Shown piece by piece: positions 1 to 7,743 of a DNA stretch of 39,683 nucleotides. Both the position numbers and the translations under genes were made by a program. The notes under the pieces are model-generated. The model was not told the origin of the DNA. It saw only the letters and a list, made by a program, of their open reading frames with translations, and did no database searches. Positions within the stretch are counted from its first letter, which is position 1. The number at the start of each line of letters is the position of its first letter. The stretch spans positions 1 through 39,683 of the forward strand of contig CAMOXX010000002.1 of the NCBI GenBank assembly GCA_946629475.1, given 5' to 3'. This stretch comes from an uncultured Blautia sp. GTDB taxonomy: Bacteria; Bacillota; Clostridia; Lachnospirales; Lachnospiraceae.

Positions 1-905
1 AACCACATCGGGCTCTCTTCCGGTTTGCACACAACAATCATTTCCTGTTTTTCGAACTGATGAATACGGTACACGCCTCTCTCTTCAATGCCATGGGCGC
101 CTTTTTCCTTACGGAAGCAGGGTGAATAGCTGGTGAGTGTCTGGGGAAGCGTTTCCTCATCGATTGTCTGATCGATAAATTTTCCGATCATGGAATGCTC
201 GCTGGTTCCGATCAGATAAAGATCTTCACCTTCGATTTTGTACATCATCGCATCCATCTCGGCAAAGCTCATAACACCTGTCACGACATCGCTGCGGATC
301 ATGAATGGAGGAACATAGTATGTGAATCCTCTGTTGATCATGAAATCGCGCGCATACGAAATTACTGCTGAGTGAAGCCTTGCAATATCTCCGGAAAGAT
401 AATAGAAGCCTTCGCCTGCAACTCTTCTTGCGGCGTCCAGATCGATCCCGTTGAATGTTTTCATAATATCCGTATGATACGGAATCTCAAAATCCGGTAC
501 AACGGGCTCGCCATATTTCTGAACCTCGACATTTTCACTGTCGTCTTTTCCGATCGGGACAGAAGGATCAATGATGTTCGGAATCACCATCATTACATTT
601 TTGAGTTCTTCCTCAACTTCCTTCTCTCTCACGGACAGCTCATCGATTCTTGCTCCGGACTCTGCAACCTGGCGTTTGATTTCCTCTGCCTCGTCTTTTT
701 TGCCCTGGCCCATGAGCTTTCCGATCAGCTTGGATGTTTTGTTTCTCTCAGCTCTCAGTGCTTCCACTTCCTGCTTGATGTCCCTGTTCTCTCTGTCCAG
801 AGCGATCGCCTTGTCCACAAGCGGAAGCTTTCCGTCCTGGAATTTATTTTTGATGTTCTGTTTTACAATCTCGGGGTTTTCTCTTAAAAACTTAATGTCA
901 ATCAT
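1..905 (-). CDS. serS: Seryl-tRNA synthetase, C-terminally truncated by the window edge
   Basis: Class II aminoacyl-tRNA synthetase that charges tRNA-Ser in the cytoplasm. About 301 of the usual ~425 residues are present; the 3' end lies outside the window. The N-terminal part (about residues 1-105, starting MIDIKFLRENPEIV) is the helical tRNA-binding arm, rich in K/E heptads. The catalytic core follows, with the motif 2 region FRKEKGAHGIEERGVYRIHQF close to the edge. The start codon ATG (905-903) overlaps the stop of the upstream gene in an ATGA junction and has a good AAGGAG site inside that gene, so translation is probably coupled. It is the last visible gene of the parA-parB-DUF4446-serS direction. 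Identity is certain from the motifs; motif 3 is not visible. Confidence 0.97.
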   Translation of the reverse strand, partial: MIDIKFLRENPEIVKQNIKNKFQDGKLPLVDKAIALDRENRDIKQEVEALRAERNKTSKLIGKLMGQGKKDEAEEIKRQVAESGARIDELSVREKEVEEELKNVMMVIPNIIDPSVPIGKDDSENVEVQKYGEPVVPDFEIPYHTDIMKTFNGIDLDAARRVAGEGFYYLSGDIARLHSAVISYARDFMINRGFTYYVPPFMIRSDVVTGVMSFAEMDAMMYKIEGEDLYLIGTSEHSMIGKFIDQTIDEETLPQTLTSYSPCFRKEKGAHGIEERGVYRIHQFEKQEMIVVCKPEESPMW

Positions 906-1432
906 ATTGTCTCCTTTATATTCTTTTCTCCTATGTCGAAATTGACTGCTTTTCTGAGTGCTTCGACTTCTTCCTGACTGAGCATAACGTATGACTCACC
1001 TTTTACAATTTCTTTCATATATAAAAAGCAGTTGTCTCTGCTATGTACAGCATTCAGAATCAAGCCTGAATTATCCTTATCGAGCATGGCAAGCGCAAAG
1101 CTCAGTTTTCCACCGACATCATCAAATGCGTCGTATTTTTCTACGCCGTATTTGCTGAATATCCGCTGAAAATTATCCTTTATTGCCCGAATATCATTAT
1201 CGTGATCTTCCTTCGCTTCAAATAATCTGTCGATCTGGGCGAATTTCCTGGTAAATTCCTTTTCCAGAGACTGCCCCTCCGATCCTTTCATAAACTGTTT
1301 ATATTTTTGTTCAAGGCGGGAGAGTCTCATGTTGTTGCTGATTACACTGATCAGCAGCATTACTGTCAAAACCAGCAGAATCAGGGTTATAATACCGGAA
1401 TCTATACCCAGAGCGCCAAGTATTCCTGTCAT
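902..1432 (-). CDS. DUF4446 family membrane-anchored protein
   Basis: A 176-residue protein of unknown function. It has one N-terminal membrane segment (about residues 13-33, ITLILLVLTVMLLISVI), then a charged, probably coiled-coil stretch (about 35-90). The C-terminal domain carries the hallmark YDAFDDVGGKLSFALAMLD and a later NAVHSRD stretch, which I recognise as the DUF4446 signature found beside parB in clostridia. The upstream site GTGAGGG is only moderate. It follows parB by 57 bp with no terminator and overlaps serS by 4 bp, so it is probably part of the parAB transcript. Its position suggests a link to chromosome segregation or the membrane, but that is inference only. Confidence 0.85.
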   Translation of the reverse strand: MTGILGALGIDSGIITLILLVLTVMLLISVISNNMRLSRLEQKYKQFMKGSEGQSLEKEFTRKFAQIDRLFEAKEDHDNDIRAIKDNFQRIFSKYGVEKYDAFDDVGGKLSFALAMLDKDNSGLILNAVHSRDNCFLYMKEIVKGESYVMLSQEEVEALRKAVNFDIGEKNIKETI

Positions 1433-1489
1433 ATCCGGCCCTCACTTTTCTTCCGATGAATGAATTGATGCTGAACAGCTGCCGATTAT

Positions 1490-2437
1490 TTATGTGATAC
1501 TGTTAATCAGGTCAATAATCCGTTCCAGTTCATCCCGGGAATAGTATTCAATTTCTATTTTTCCGGTATTATTCTTTTTACGGTTGATGCTCACTTTGGT
1601 TCCGAGGACATCTTTCATTTTTTCTTCCAGGCTCTCATACAAAGCTTCCAGCCCTAAATCGATCTTTTTTTCGGGCTTTTTCTTTGGAGGTTCCAGAATT
1701 GCCCGTACGATTTTTTCGGTCTCCCGGACGCTCAGCTTTTCATCAAACACCTTAGCCGCAAGTATTTCCTGCTGCTCCGGCTGGAGAGGGAGAATAGCCC
1801 TGGCATGTCCGGCCGAAATCATTTCATCGATCAGCATCTGCTGAACCTTATCGGTTAATTTGAGCAGCCTTAACGAATTTGTGATTGCAGTCCGGCTCTT
1901 CGCCACCCTTTCACCGATCTCATCCTGTTTCAGGTTAAATTCCTCGATCAGCCGTCTGTAAGCCTGCGCTTCTTCAATCGGATTCAGATCCTCTCTCTGA
2001 AGGTTTTCAATCAATGATATTTCGAATACTTCCTGATCTGTGAATTCTCTTATAACTACAGGTACTTCGGTAAGACCCGCCATTTTTGCGGCACGCCACC
2101 TTCGTTCTCCGGCAATTATCTCATAATAGTCCTCTTTTTTGGACACTAAAAGCGGTTCCAGCACACCGAATTGCTTTATGGACTCAGATAATTCCAGAAG
2201 AGTATCTTCATTGAATATCTTTCGGGGCTGCGACTTGTTTGGTTCTATACTAGAGATTTTTACCATAATCTCAGCATTTTTATCCGAAGCCTTTTTCTGT
2301 TCCGAAGGATATTCTTTTTCTTTTGTTTCTGAGAGCTCATTATTCTTCTTTCCGGATATCTGTTTTTCTGACTGTTTCTTCGCAGGAATCAGGGCATCAA
2401 GCCCTCTTCCCAGACCTCCTGTTTTTCTGGCAGCCAC
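1490..2437 (-). CDS. parB: Chromosome-partitioning protein ParB (Spo0J)
   Basis: Binds parS sites near the origin, spreads as a CTP-dependent clamp and loads SMC in the Firmicutes system. The 315-residue protein begins with the typical GLGRGLDALIP motif (about residues 8-18), followed by a charged linker. The ParB N-terminal CTP-binding domain includes the GERRWRAAKMAGL box (about 110-122) and an ENLQREDLNPIEEA stretch. A helix-turn-helix region (KQDEIGERVAKSRTAITNSLRLL) and a C-terminal dimerisation region follow. The start codon is GTG (2437-2435), preceded by GGGAGGAG located inside the end of parA. It is 4 bp downstream of parA and certainly co-transcribed. Its likely targets are the four parS sites at 3401-3504 and 4265-4280. 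Confidence 0.97.
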   Translation of the reverse strand: MAARKTGGLGRGLDALIPAKKQSEKQISGKKNNELSETKEKEYPSEQKKASDKNAEIMVKISSIEPNKSQPRKIFNEDTLLELSESIKQFGVLEPLLVSKKEDYYEIIAGERRWRAAKMAGLTEVPVVIREFTDQEVFEISLIENLQREDLNPIEEAQAYRRLIEEFNLKQDEIGERVAKSRTAITNSLRLLKLTDKVQQMLIDEMISAGHARAILPLQPEQQEILAAKVFDEKLSVRETEKIVRAILEPPKKKPEKKIDLGLEALYESLEEKMKDVLGTKVSINRKKNNTGKIEIEYYSRDELERIIDLINSIT

Positions 2438-2441
2438 TTTT

Positions 2442-3203
2442 TTACTCCTCCCGGATTACTTCTTCCGCAAGAGCTCTGTAACTCTCAGCCCCTGCAGATT
2501 TATTATCATATAATATAATCGGAAGGCCATAACTGGGAGCCTCCGCTAACCGAACGTTTCTAGGAATGATTGTTTCGTAAATTTTCTGATCAAGATTGTT
2601 CTTTACATTTTCCACAACCTGCTGGGAAAGCTTATTCCGAACATCGAACATCGTAAACAGAATCCCCTCAATTGACAGTTCGCTGTTCAGCCTCTCTTTT
2701 ACCAGGTTGATTGTGTATATCAGCTGGGATAAGCCTTCCAATGCATAATACTCACACTGGATCGGTACAATCACGGAATTGGAAGCACATAAAGCATTAA
2801 TAGTAAGAATGCTGAGAGAAGGCGGGCAGTCCATAATGATATAGTCATAATCATTATTCAGCTGATCCGTTATTCTTTTTAAAATGTACTCCTTTTCTTC
2901 GAGATCCAGTATTTCCACCTCAGCCCCGGATAGATTTACATTTGAGGGAATCAGATCAAGATTATCACATACATCTTTTATGATCACATCATCCTTATCG
3001 GCATCCCCCATAATAAGGTGATATAATGTGTTTTCGATCTCATTCTTATCGACTCCTAATCCACTGGTGGTATTTCCCTGAGGGTCAATATCGATTGTCA
3101 GTACCTTTTTCCCTTTTTCTGCTAGACAGGCTGATAGATTTATTGCTGTTGTTGATTTTCCAACTCCACCCTTCTGGTTGGCGATTGCAATGATCTTGCC
3201 CAA
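2442..3203 (-). CDS. parA: Chromosome-partitioning ATPase ParA (Soj)
   Basis: Deviant Walker-A ATPase that works with ParB in origin segregation and, in Bacillus, also controls DnaA. The 253 residues start MGKIIAIANQKGGVGKST, with the signature KGGVGKS P-loop at residues 10-16. Walker A' (VLTIDIDPQGNTTSGLG) and the DYIIMDCPPSLSILTINAL motif follow. The length fits the small Soj class without an N-terminal HTH. The start codon is TTG (3203-3201), because no ATG/GTG precedes the P-loop strand in frame; AAAGGGG lies about 11 bp upstream. A TATAAT promoter sits 58-86 bp upstream. First gene of the parAB operon, reading away from the origin. Confidence 0.97.
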   Translation of the reverse strand: MGKIIAIANQKGGVGKSTTAINLSACLAEKGKKVLTIDIDPQGNTTSGLGVDKNEIENTLYHLIMGDADKDDVIIKDVCDNLDLIPSNVNLSGAEVEILDLEEKEYILKRITDQLNNDYDYIIMDCPPSLSILTINALCASNSVIVPIQCEYYALEGLSQLIYTINLVKERLNSELSIEGILFTMFDVRNKLSQQVVENVKNNLDQKIYETIIPRNVRLAEAPSYGLPIILYDNKSAGAESYRALAEEVIREE

Positions 3204-3260
3204 AGATTAAAAACCCCTTTCAATGATGAATCATTATGATTAAATCCATATACGCATGTT

Positions 3261-3289
3261 ATTATATCACTTTTACATATTTGTTTCCA
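3261..3289 (-). promoter_or_regulatory. Predicted sigma-A promoter of parA-parB
   Basis: On the minus strand, TGGAAA (3289-3284) is separated by 17 bp from a perfect TATAAT (3266-3261). The transcript would start near 3253 and reach the parA TTG after about 50 nt. It lies between the parS cluster and parA. ParB bound at the parS array could influence it; that is inference. Confidence 0.65.
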
Positions 3290-3400
3290 CCATTACTTTT
3301 ATAAAAACTGTCACAAAAATACTATTTCTAGTTAGATTCATTTGGATAAAATACCATATCTGGGGTCTATCTTTTCCAAACATTCAAAATCTTCCTGCAA

Positions 3401-3504
3401 TGTTTCACGTGAAACATAATATTGATCGCATTTTTCTGAAACAGTATTTCACGTGAAACATAATATCGATCGCATCTTTCTGAAACGATGTTTCACGTGA
3501 AACA
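3401..3504. promoter_or_regulatory. Array of three parS centromere sites at 44-bp spacing
   Basis: Three 16-bp near-palindromes of the Bacillus-type parS (TGTTTCACGTGAAACA) occur at 3401-3416, 3445-3460 and 3489-3504. The first and third are perfect; the middle one has A for G at position 2. Start-to-start distance is exactly 44 bp in both steps, because each site belongs to a near-identical tandem 44-bp unit whose spacer (TAATATYGATCGCATYTTTCTGAAAC-like, 3417-3444 and 3461-3488) is also repeated. The array lies in the 349-bp gap between rsmG and parA (3204-3552), which otherwise holds the parA promoter and the rsmG terminator. ParB is encoded directly downstream. Confidence 0.95.
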
Positions 3505-3506
3505 TT

Positions 3507-3550
3507 AAAAGCGCTGTATCACAGATTTTTCTCTATGATACAGCGCTTCT
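3507..3550 (-). terminator. Rho-independent terminator of the mnmE-mnmG-rsmG unit
   Basis: A perfect 11-bp stem GCGCTGTATCA (3511-3521) / TGATACAGCGC (3536-3546) with a 14-nt loop is followed on the minus strand by TTTTAATG. It begins 6 bp after the rsmG stop. A T-rich run on the plus side means it could also stop transcription coming from the right. Confidence 0.85.
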
Positions 3551-3552
3551 TT

Positions 3553-4281
3553 TTACAATGGTTCTTTTTTTGGTGTTCCGGGTTTTCTTGGATACTTCTT
3601 TCCGGTTGATTTTATCTTTTTAACAACAATCAATGATCTTGAGGTATTATTATCAGGAAGCTTATATTGAATAATATTCTCTACAGTACCTCCCAGAATT
3701 GAAATTGCTTTCTTTGACTGTTTTATTTCTTCATCATTATCTGTTCCCTTATATGCGATAAAATATCCGCCTGTTTTTACAAAGGGAATCGTATATTCTG
3801 ATAACACTGAAAGATTGGCAACGGCTCTTGATACGCACAGATCATATTTTTCTCTGAACTCTTCTTTGTGTCCAAGCGTTTCAGCTCTTTCATGAATTGT
3901 ATCTATTTTCTTTAAATCCAGTTCATGAATTACCTCAGTCAAAAAATCAATGCGCTTGTTGAGTGAATCCATGAGAGTTATTCTTATGTCCGGAAAAACA
4001 ATTTTTAAAGGAATACCTGGAAAACCGGCTCCTGTTCCGATATCAATGATTGAACTGACCTTTGTAAAATCAAAATACTTTGAGATAATTACGCTGTCGA
4101 TAAAATGCTTCATTATAACATCATCGAATTCTGTGATTGCTGTCAGATTCATTACTTTATTCTTTTCGATCAGCATATCATAAAACTGAAGAAACTGTTC
4201 TGCCTGGCTTTCCGAAATCTGTATGCCGATTGATGATAAACTATCCTGAACTTTTTTTAGTTCATGTTTCACGTGAAACAT
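3553..4281 (-). CDS. rsmG: 16S rRNA (guanine527-N7)-methyltransferase RsmG (GidB)
   Basis: SAM-dependent methyltransferase that modifies G527 of 16S rRNA (loss gives low-level streptomycin resistance in several bacteria). 242 residues, usual length. The SAM-binding motif I IIDIGTGAGFPGIPLKI is at about residues 78-94, followed by ITLMDSLNKRIDFL and the conserved CVSRAVANLSVLSEY. The C-terminus is a basic tail (KKYPRKPGTPKKEP). The first six codons (MFHVKH) are a parS site, so the N-terminus is partly dictated by DNA function. AAGGAGA lies 6 bp before the ATG. Last gene of the mnmE-mnmG-rsmG unit, 68 bp after mnmG, ending at a strong terminator. Confidence 0.96.
   Translation of the reverse strand: MFHVKHELKKVQDSLSSIGIQISESQAEQFLQFYDMLIEKNKVMNLTAITEFDDVIMKHFIDSVIISKYFDFTKVSSIIDIGTGAGFPGIPLKIVFPDIRITLMDSLNKRIDFLTEVIHELDLKKIDTIHERAETLGHKEEFREKYDLCVSRAVANLSVLSEYTIPFVKTGGYFIAYKGTDNDEEIKQSKKAISILGGTVENIIQYKLPDNNTSRSLIVVKKIKSTGKKYPRKPGTPKKEPL
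4265..4280. promoter_or_regulatory. parS site embedded in the first codons of rsmG
   Basis: A perfect 16-bp parS, TGTTTCACGTGAAACA, starts at codon 1 of rsmG and encodes the MFHVKH N-terminus. It lies 776 bp from the nearest site of the intergenic array. An intragenic parS at the start of gidB is a recurring arrangement in Firmicutes, by my recollection. Confidence 0.93.
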
Positions 4282-4349
4282 TTATTTCTCCTTCTTCAGT
4301 ATTTTGTAACTGTTCAGAAAGCATTCCGAATGAATGGGTATCTGAACAA

Positions 4350-6239
4350 TTACTGCTTTTTTAAATAGACCATTAAGACAGAAATATCGGATGGTGTAAC
4401 TCCCGAAATTCGTGAAGCCTGTCCGATCGATACCGGCCTGAATTTTTTCAGATTTTGAACAGCTTCCGTTTTTAAACTTGGTACCTGATCGTAGTCAATA
4501 TTTTCCGGAATTTTTTTGTTTTCCAGCTTCTGGAATTTTTCAATCTGTCTTCGTTGTCTCTCTATATAACCCTCATACTTTATTTCTATATTTACCTGTT
4601 CCATAACATCTTTTGGAGCAGATTCTGCACAAGGATCCAGTACAGATATTTTTTCATAATCAAGCTCAGGTCTTTTCACTAAATCGGCGAGAGAGGAACC
4701 TGATTTTAGCATGGGACTTTCATTTTCAGTTAATATCGCGTCCAGTATGTCAGAACTTCCGATAAACGTTTCTTCTAAACGTTTTTTCTCTTTTTCGATT
4801 GCTTTTTTCTTTTCTTCAGTTTTATCCAGCGTATCGCGATCAATCAACCCTGCATAATAGCCGTACTTTCGCAGTCTCAGATCGGCATTATCCTGCCGTA
4901 ACAGCAGCCGGTATTCAGCCCGGCTTGTCATCATCCTGTACGGCTCCCGGTTTTCCTTTGTAACAAGATCATCAATCAGCACACCGATATAGGCTTCAGA
5001 CCTGTCGAGAATAATCTGTTCTTTTCCACGGATTTTCAAGGATGCGTTGATTCCTGCGATCAGTCCCTGCGCGGCTGCTTCCTCATAACCGGAACTTCCG
5101 TTCAGCTGTCCAGCACTGTACAAACCGTCAACGGTTTTAAATTCCAGAGTAGGGTATAACTGTCTTGCGGGCAGACAGTCATATTCGATGGCATAAGCAT
5201 TTTTTACGATTTCCGCATTTTCCAGGCCGGGAACCGTTCTGTACATGGCAAACTGGACATCCTCCGGGAGAGAGCTGGACATCCCGCCGATATACATTTC
5301 ATTGGTGTAAAGTCCTTCCGGCTCAATGAATACCTGATGTCTGTTTTTATCTGCAAATCTTACAACCTTATCTTCAATAGAAGGGCAGTAGCGCGGTCCG
5401 GTTCCAGATATTTCTCCGGAGTATAAAGGTGACCGGTCTATATTCTCCCTTATGATATTATGTGTCTTTTCGTTGGTGTAAGTAAGCCAGCATGATTTTT
5501 GCTCAATCTGAACATCTGCCGGATCTGTCGAAAAAGAAAAAGGTACAACGACTTCGTCGCCAAACTGTTCCTCCATTTTGGAGTAATCGATCGACCTTCC
5601 ATCTATTCTCGCCGGAGTTCCTGTTTTAAACCGGACGATTTCGATTCCCAGCTTTTTTAAGGATTCCGTGAGATAGTTCGCCGCCTGAAGTCCGTTTGGT
5701 CCTGTATAATAACAAACGTCTCCATAAATGCATCGTGCCTTTAAATAGGTTCCTGTACATAAAATGACAGCTTTTGCCATATATTCAGCACCGGAAAATG
5801 TTCTTACACCTGTAATTGCTGTCCTGTTATTTGTACACTCATATAATAATTCGGATACTTCGGCCTGCCGGATCGTAAGATTATCGGTACTTTCCAGCGT
5901 TTTTCTCATCTCGGTAGTATAGGCCTGTTTATCCGCCTGCGCTCTTAAGGAATGTACTGCAGGTCCTTTTGACTTATTCAGCATTTTTGACTGAATAAAT
6001 GTCTTATCGATATTCCTGCCCATTTCGCCGCCAAGCGCGTCAACCTCGCGTACAAGATGACCCTTGGAGCTTCCTCCAATGTTCGGGTTGCAGGGCATCA
6101 GGGCGATACTTTCAACACTTACCGTAAACATAATGACACGCATTCCCGTTCTTGCGGCAGCAAGAGCGGCCTCGCAGCCTGCATGCCCCGCGCCAACGAC
6201 AACGACATCATATTGCTCTTTTACAATTTTCTTATTCAT
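4350..6239 (-). CDS. mnmG: tRNA uridine-5-carboxymethylaminomethyl modification enzyme MnmG (GidA)
   Basis: FAD-dependent enzyme that with MnmE installs the (carboxymethyl)aminomethyl group at U34 of tRNAs reading split codon boxes. 629 residues, normal length. The N-terminal dinucleotide-binding motif is VVVGAGHAGCEAALAAARTG (residues 14-33). PCNPNIGGSSKGHLVREVDALGG and GTYLKARCIYGD follow, with the C-terminal GidA-associated helical domain ending RISGVTPSDISVLMVYLKK. The ATG (6239-6237) is 5 bp from the mnmE stop, so the two partners are tightly coupled. No separate promoter is seen. Confidence 0.98.
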   Translation of the reverse strand: MNKKIVKEQYDVVVVGAGHAGCEAALAAARTGMRVIMFTVSVESIALMPCNPNIGGSSKGHLVREVDALGGEMGRNIDKTFIQSKMLNKSKGPAVHSLRAQADKQAYTTEMRKTLESTDNLTIRQAEVSELLYECTNNRTAITGVRTFSGAEYMAKAVILCTGTYLKARCIYGDVCYYTGPNGLQAANYLTESLKKLGIEIVRFKTGTPARIDGRSIDYSKMEEQFGDEVVVPFSFSTDPADVQIEQKSCWLTYTNEKTHNIIRENIDRSPLYSGEISGTGPRYCPSIEDKVVRFADKNRHQVFIEPEGLYTNEMYIGGMSSSLPEDVQFAMYRTVPGLENAEIVKNAYAIEYDCLPARQLYPTLEFKTVDGLYSAGQLNGSSGYEEAAAQGLIAGINASLKIRGKEQIILDRSEAYIGVLIDDLVTKENREPYRMMTSRAEYRLLLRQDNADLRLRKYGYYAGLIDRDTLDKTEEKKKAIEKEKKRLEETFIGSSDILDAILTENESPMLKSGSSLADLVKRPELDYEKISVLDPCAESAPKDVMEQVNIEIKYEGYIERQRRQIEKFQKLENKKIPENIDYDQVPSLKTEAVQNLKKFRPVSIGQASRISGVTPSDISVLMVYLKKQ

Positions 6240-6244
6240 ATGCT

Positions 6245-7627
6245 TTATTTACCCATACAGAACCTGCTGAAGATTTCTTCTACAAGATCTTCTCCAACGG
6301 TTTCTCCCGTGATGTATCCGAGACAGTCACAGGCATCCCGCAGATCGATGGACAAAAAATCCTCCGGAAGCTGATCCTGTATTCCGTTCTGAACCAGACG
6401 CAGACATTCAACACAGTCCTTTAATGCGTTCATCTGTCTCTCGTTTGTGATATATAATTCATCGTTGACTGCAATGTTTCCTTTAAAAAACATCTCTGTT
6501 ATTTCCCGCTCAAGTTCTTCAATCCCGGTTTCTTCCTTCATGGATACCGGAATAACCTTATGCGAAGAATCCATCTGTATCTCTTCTATTGTGACCTTTG
6601 GAGCCAGGTCTGTTTTATTATACAGGATAATAACGTTTTTATCATTCAGCAATTTCAGAATATAACGGTCATTATCATCAGGCTCTGTCGAGCTGTCCAT
6701 CACAAACAGGGTAAGGTCCGCGTCATCGGCAGCCTGAATTGCCTTTTCTACTCCTATTTTTTCGACATAATCATCGGTCTTCCGGATTCCTGCAGTATCA
6801 ATTAAATGTAATGAAATTCCATTCAGGTTGATATATTCATCAAGGATATCCCTGGTCGTTCCCGCGATGTCCGTCACGATTGCCTTTTCTTCACCGGTCA
6901 GAAGGTTCATCAGAGAAGACTTTCCTGCATTCGGTTTTCCTACAATAACAGTACGGATGCCTTCCCTGATCAGCTTGCCGTTCTGAGAGCGGGAGAGCAG
7001 CTTAACGATTTCGTTTATAATATCATCAATCGTATGTTTCAGGGATTCCTGATAATTGTCCAGGCTGTAATGCTCGGGATCATCAAGAGCCGATTCAATA
7101 TAGGCGATCTCATAGAGCAGCCGTTCTCTGATATTTTCTATTTTGGAATAAACCATTCCTCTCAGATGCTTTAAGGAACTTTTCAGCGCGTTCTCATTTT
7201 TTGCCTCAATAACATCCATTACGGATTCGGCCTGCGAAAGGTCCATTCTTCCGTTCAGAAAAGCCCGTTTTGTAAATTCTCCCGGTTCCGAAATTCGAGC
7301 GCCGGCTTTGACAACCGTTTCGAGAACTCTTCTTGTAGAATAAATACCGCCGTGGCAGTCAATCTCGATCGTATCCTCCCCTGTATATGTATGAGGGGCT
7401 TTCATGAGCATCAGAAGAACTTCGTCCACCGGCTGTTCCTGGTCAAAAATCCATCCGTAATGAATGGTATGGCTTTTCTGTTCTTTTATTCTTTTCTCTT
7501 TATTTTTCGGATGGAATACTTTTTCCGCGATGAAAAAAGCATCCGGCCCCGAAATTCTTACAATTCCGATGCCGGATGCGCCGGGTGCAGTCGAAATTGC
7601 TGCAATCGTACTATCTGACCGTAACAT
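6245..7627 (-). CDS. mnmE: tRNA modification GTPase MnmE (TrmE)
   Basis: GTPase partner of MnmG in U34 modification; it binds a methylene-tetrahydrofolate and uses GTP hydrolysis to drive the complex. 460 residues. The N-terminal folate-binding domain starts STIAAISTAPGASGIGIVRISG. A helical domain is split by the G domain, with G1 GKPNAGKSS, G2/G3 around TTRDI and DTAGI, and G4 NKTD. The C-terminal CMGK box carries the essential cysteine. The start ATG (7627-7625) has only a weak upstream site (GCAGAG). The 116-bp gap before it holds the jag terminator and no convincing promoter, so the mnmE transcript start is unresolved. Confidence 0.98.
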   Translation of the reverse strand: MLRSDSTIAAISTAPGASGIGIVRISGPDAFFIAEKVFHPKNKEKRIKEQKSHTIHYGWIFDQEQPVDEVLLMLMKAPHTYTGEDTIEIDCHGGIYSTRRVLETVVKAGARISEPGEFTKRAFLNGRMDLSQAESVMDVIEAKNENALKSSLKHLRGMVYSKIENIRERLLYEIAYIESALDDPEHYSLDNYQESLKHTIDDIINEIVKLLSRSQNGKLIREGIRTVIVGKPNAGKSSLMNLLTGEEKAIVTDIAGTTRDILDEYINLNGISLHLIDTAGIRKTDDYVEKIGVEKAIQAADDADLTLFVMDSSTEPDDNDRYILKLLNDKNVIILYNKTDLAPKVTIEEIQMDSSHKVIPVSMKEETGIEELEREITEMFFKGNIAVNDELYITNERQMNALKDCVECLRLVQNGIQDQLPEDFLSIDLRDACDCLGYITGETVGEDLVEEIFSRFCMGK

Positions 7628-7714
7628 ACTGTACTCTGCGAAATCCTGTGCCGCATATCTTCATGCCGCAGCGGATTTTCTTCCTTTCCGTAAGGTGCTG
7701 ACCATTTGACAAAA

Positions 7715-7736
7715 GGGGGAGAAATATTTCTCCCCC
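7715..7736 (-). terminator. Palindromic terminator between jag and mnmE
   Basis: A perfect 22-bp palindrome made of GGGGGAGAAAT and its complement, followed on the minus strand by TTTTGTCAA. It sits 8 bp past the jag stop, in the position expected for an intrinsic terminator of the rpmH-jag operon. The fully symmetric sequence leaves a short A/T loop. Confidence 0.8.
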
Positions 7737-7743
7737 TCCGGTT

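Noticed and set aside
3256..3456. 66-codon plus-strand frame ending MFHVKHNIDRIFLKQYF
   Set aside because: Runs through the parA promoter and parS sites. The MFHVKH part is only the translation of parS; no ribosome site.
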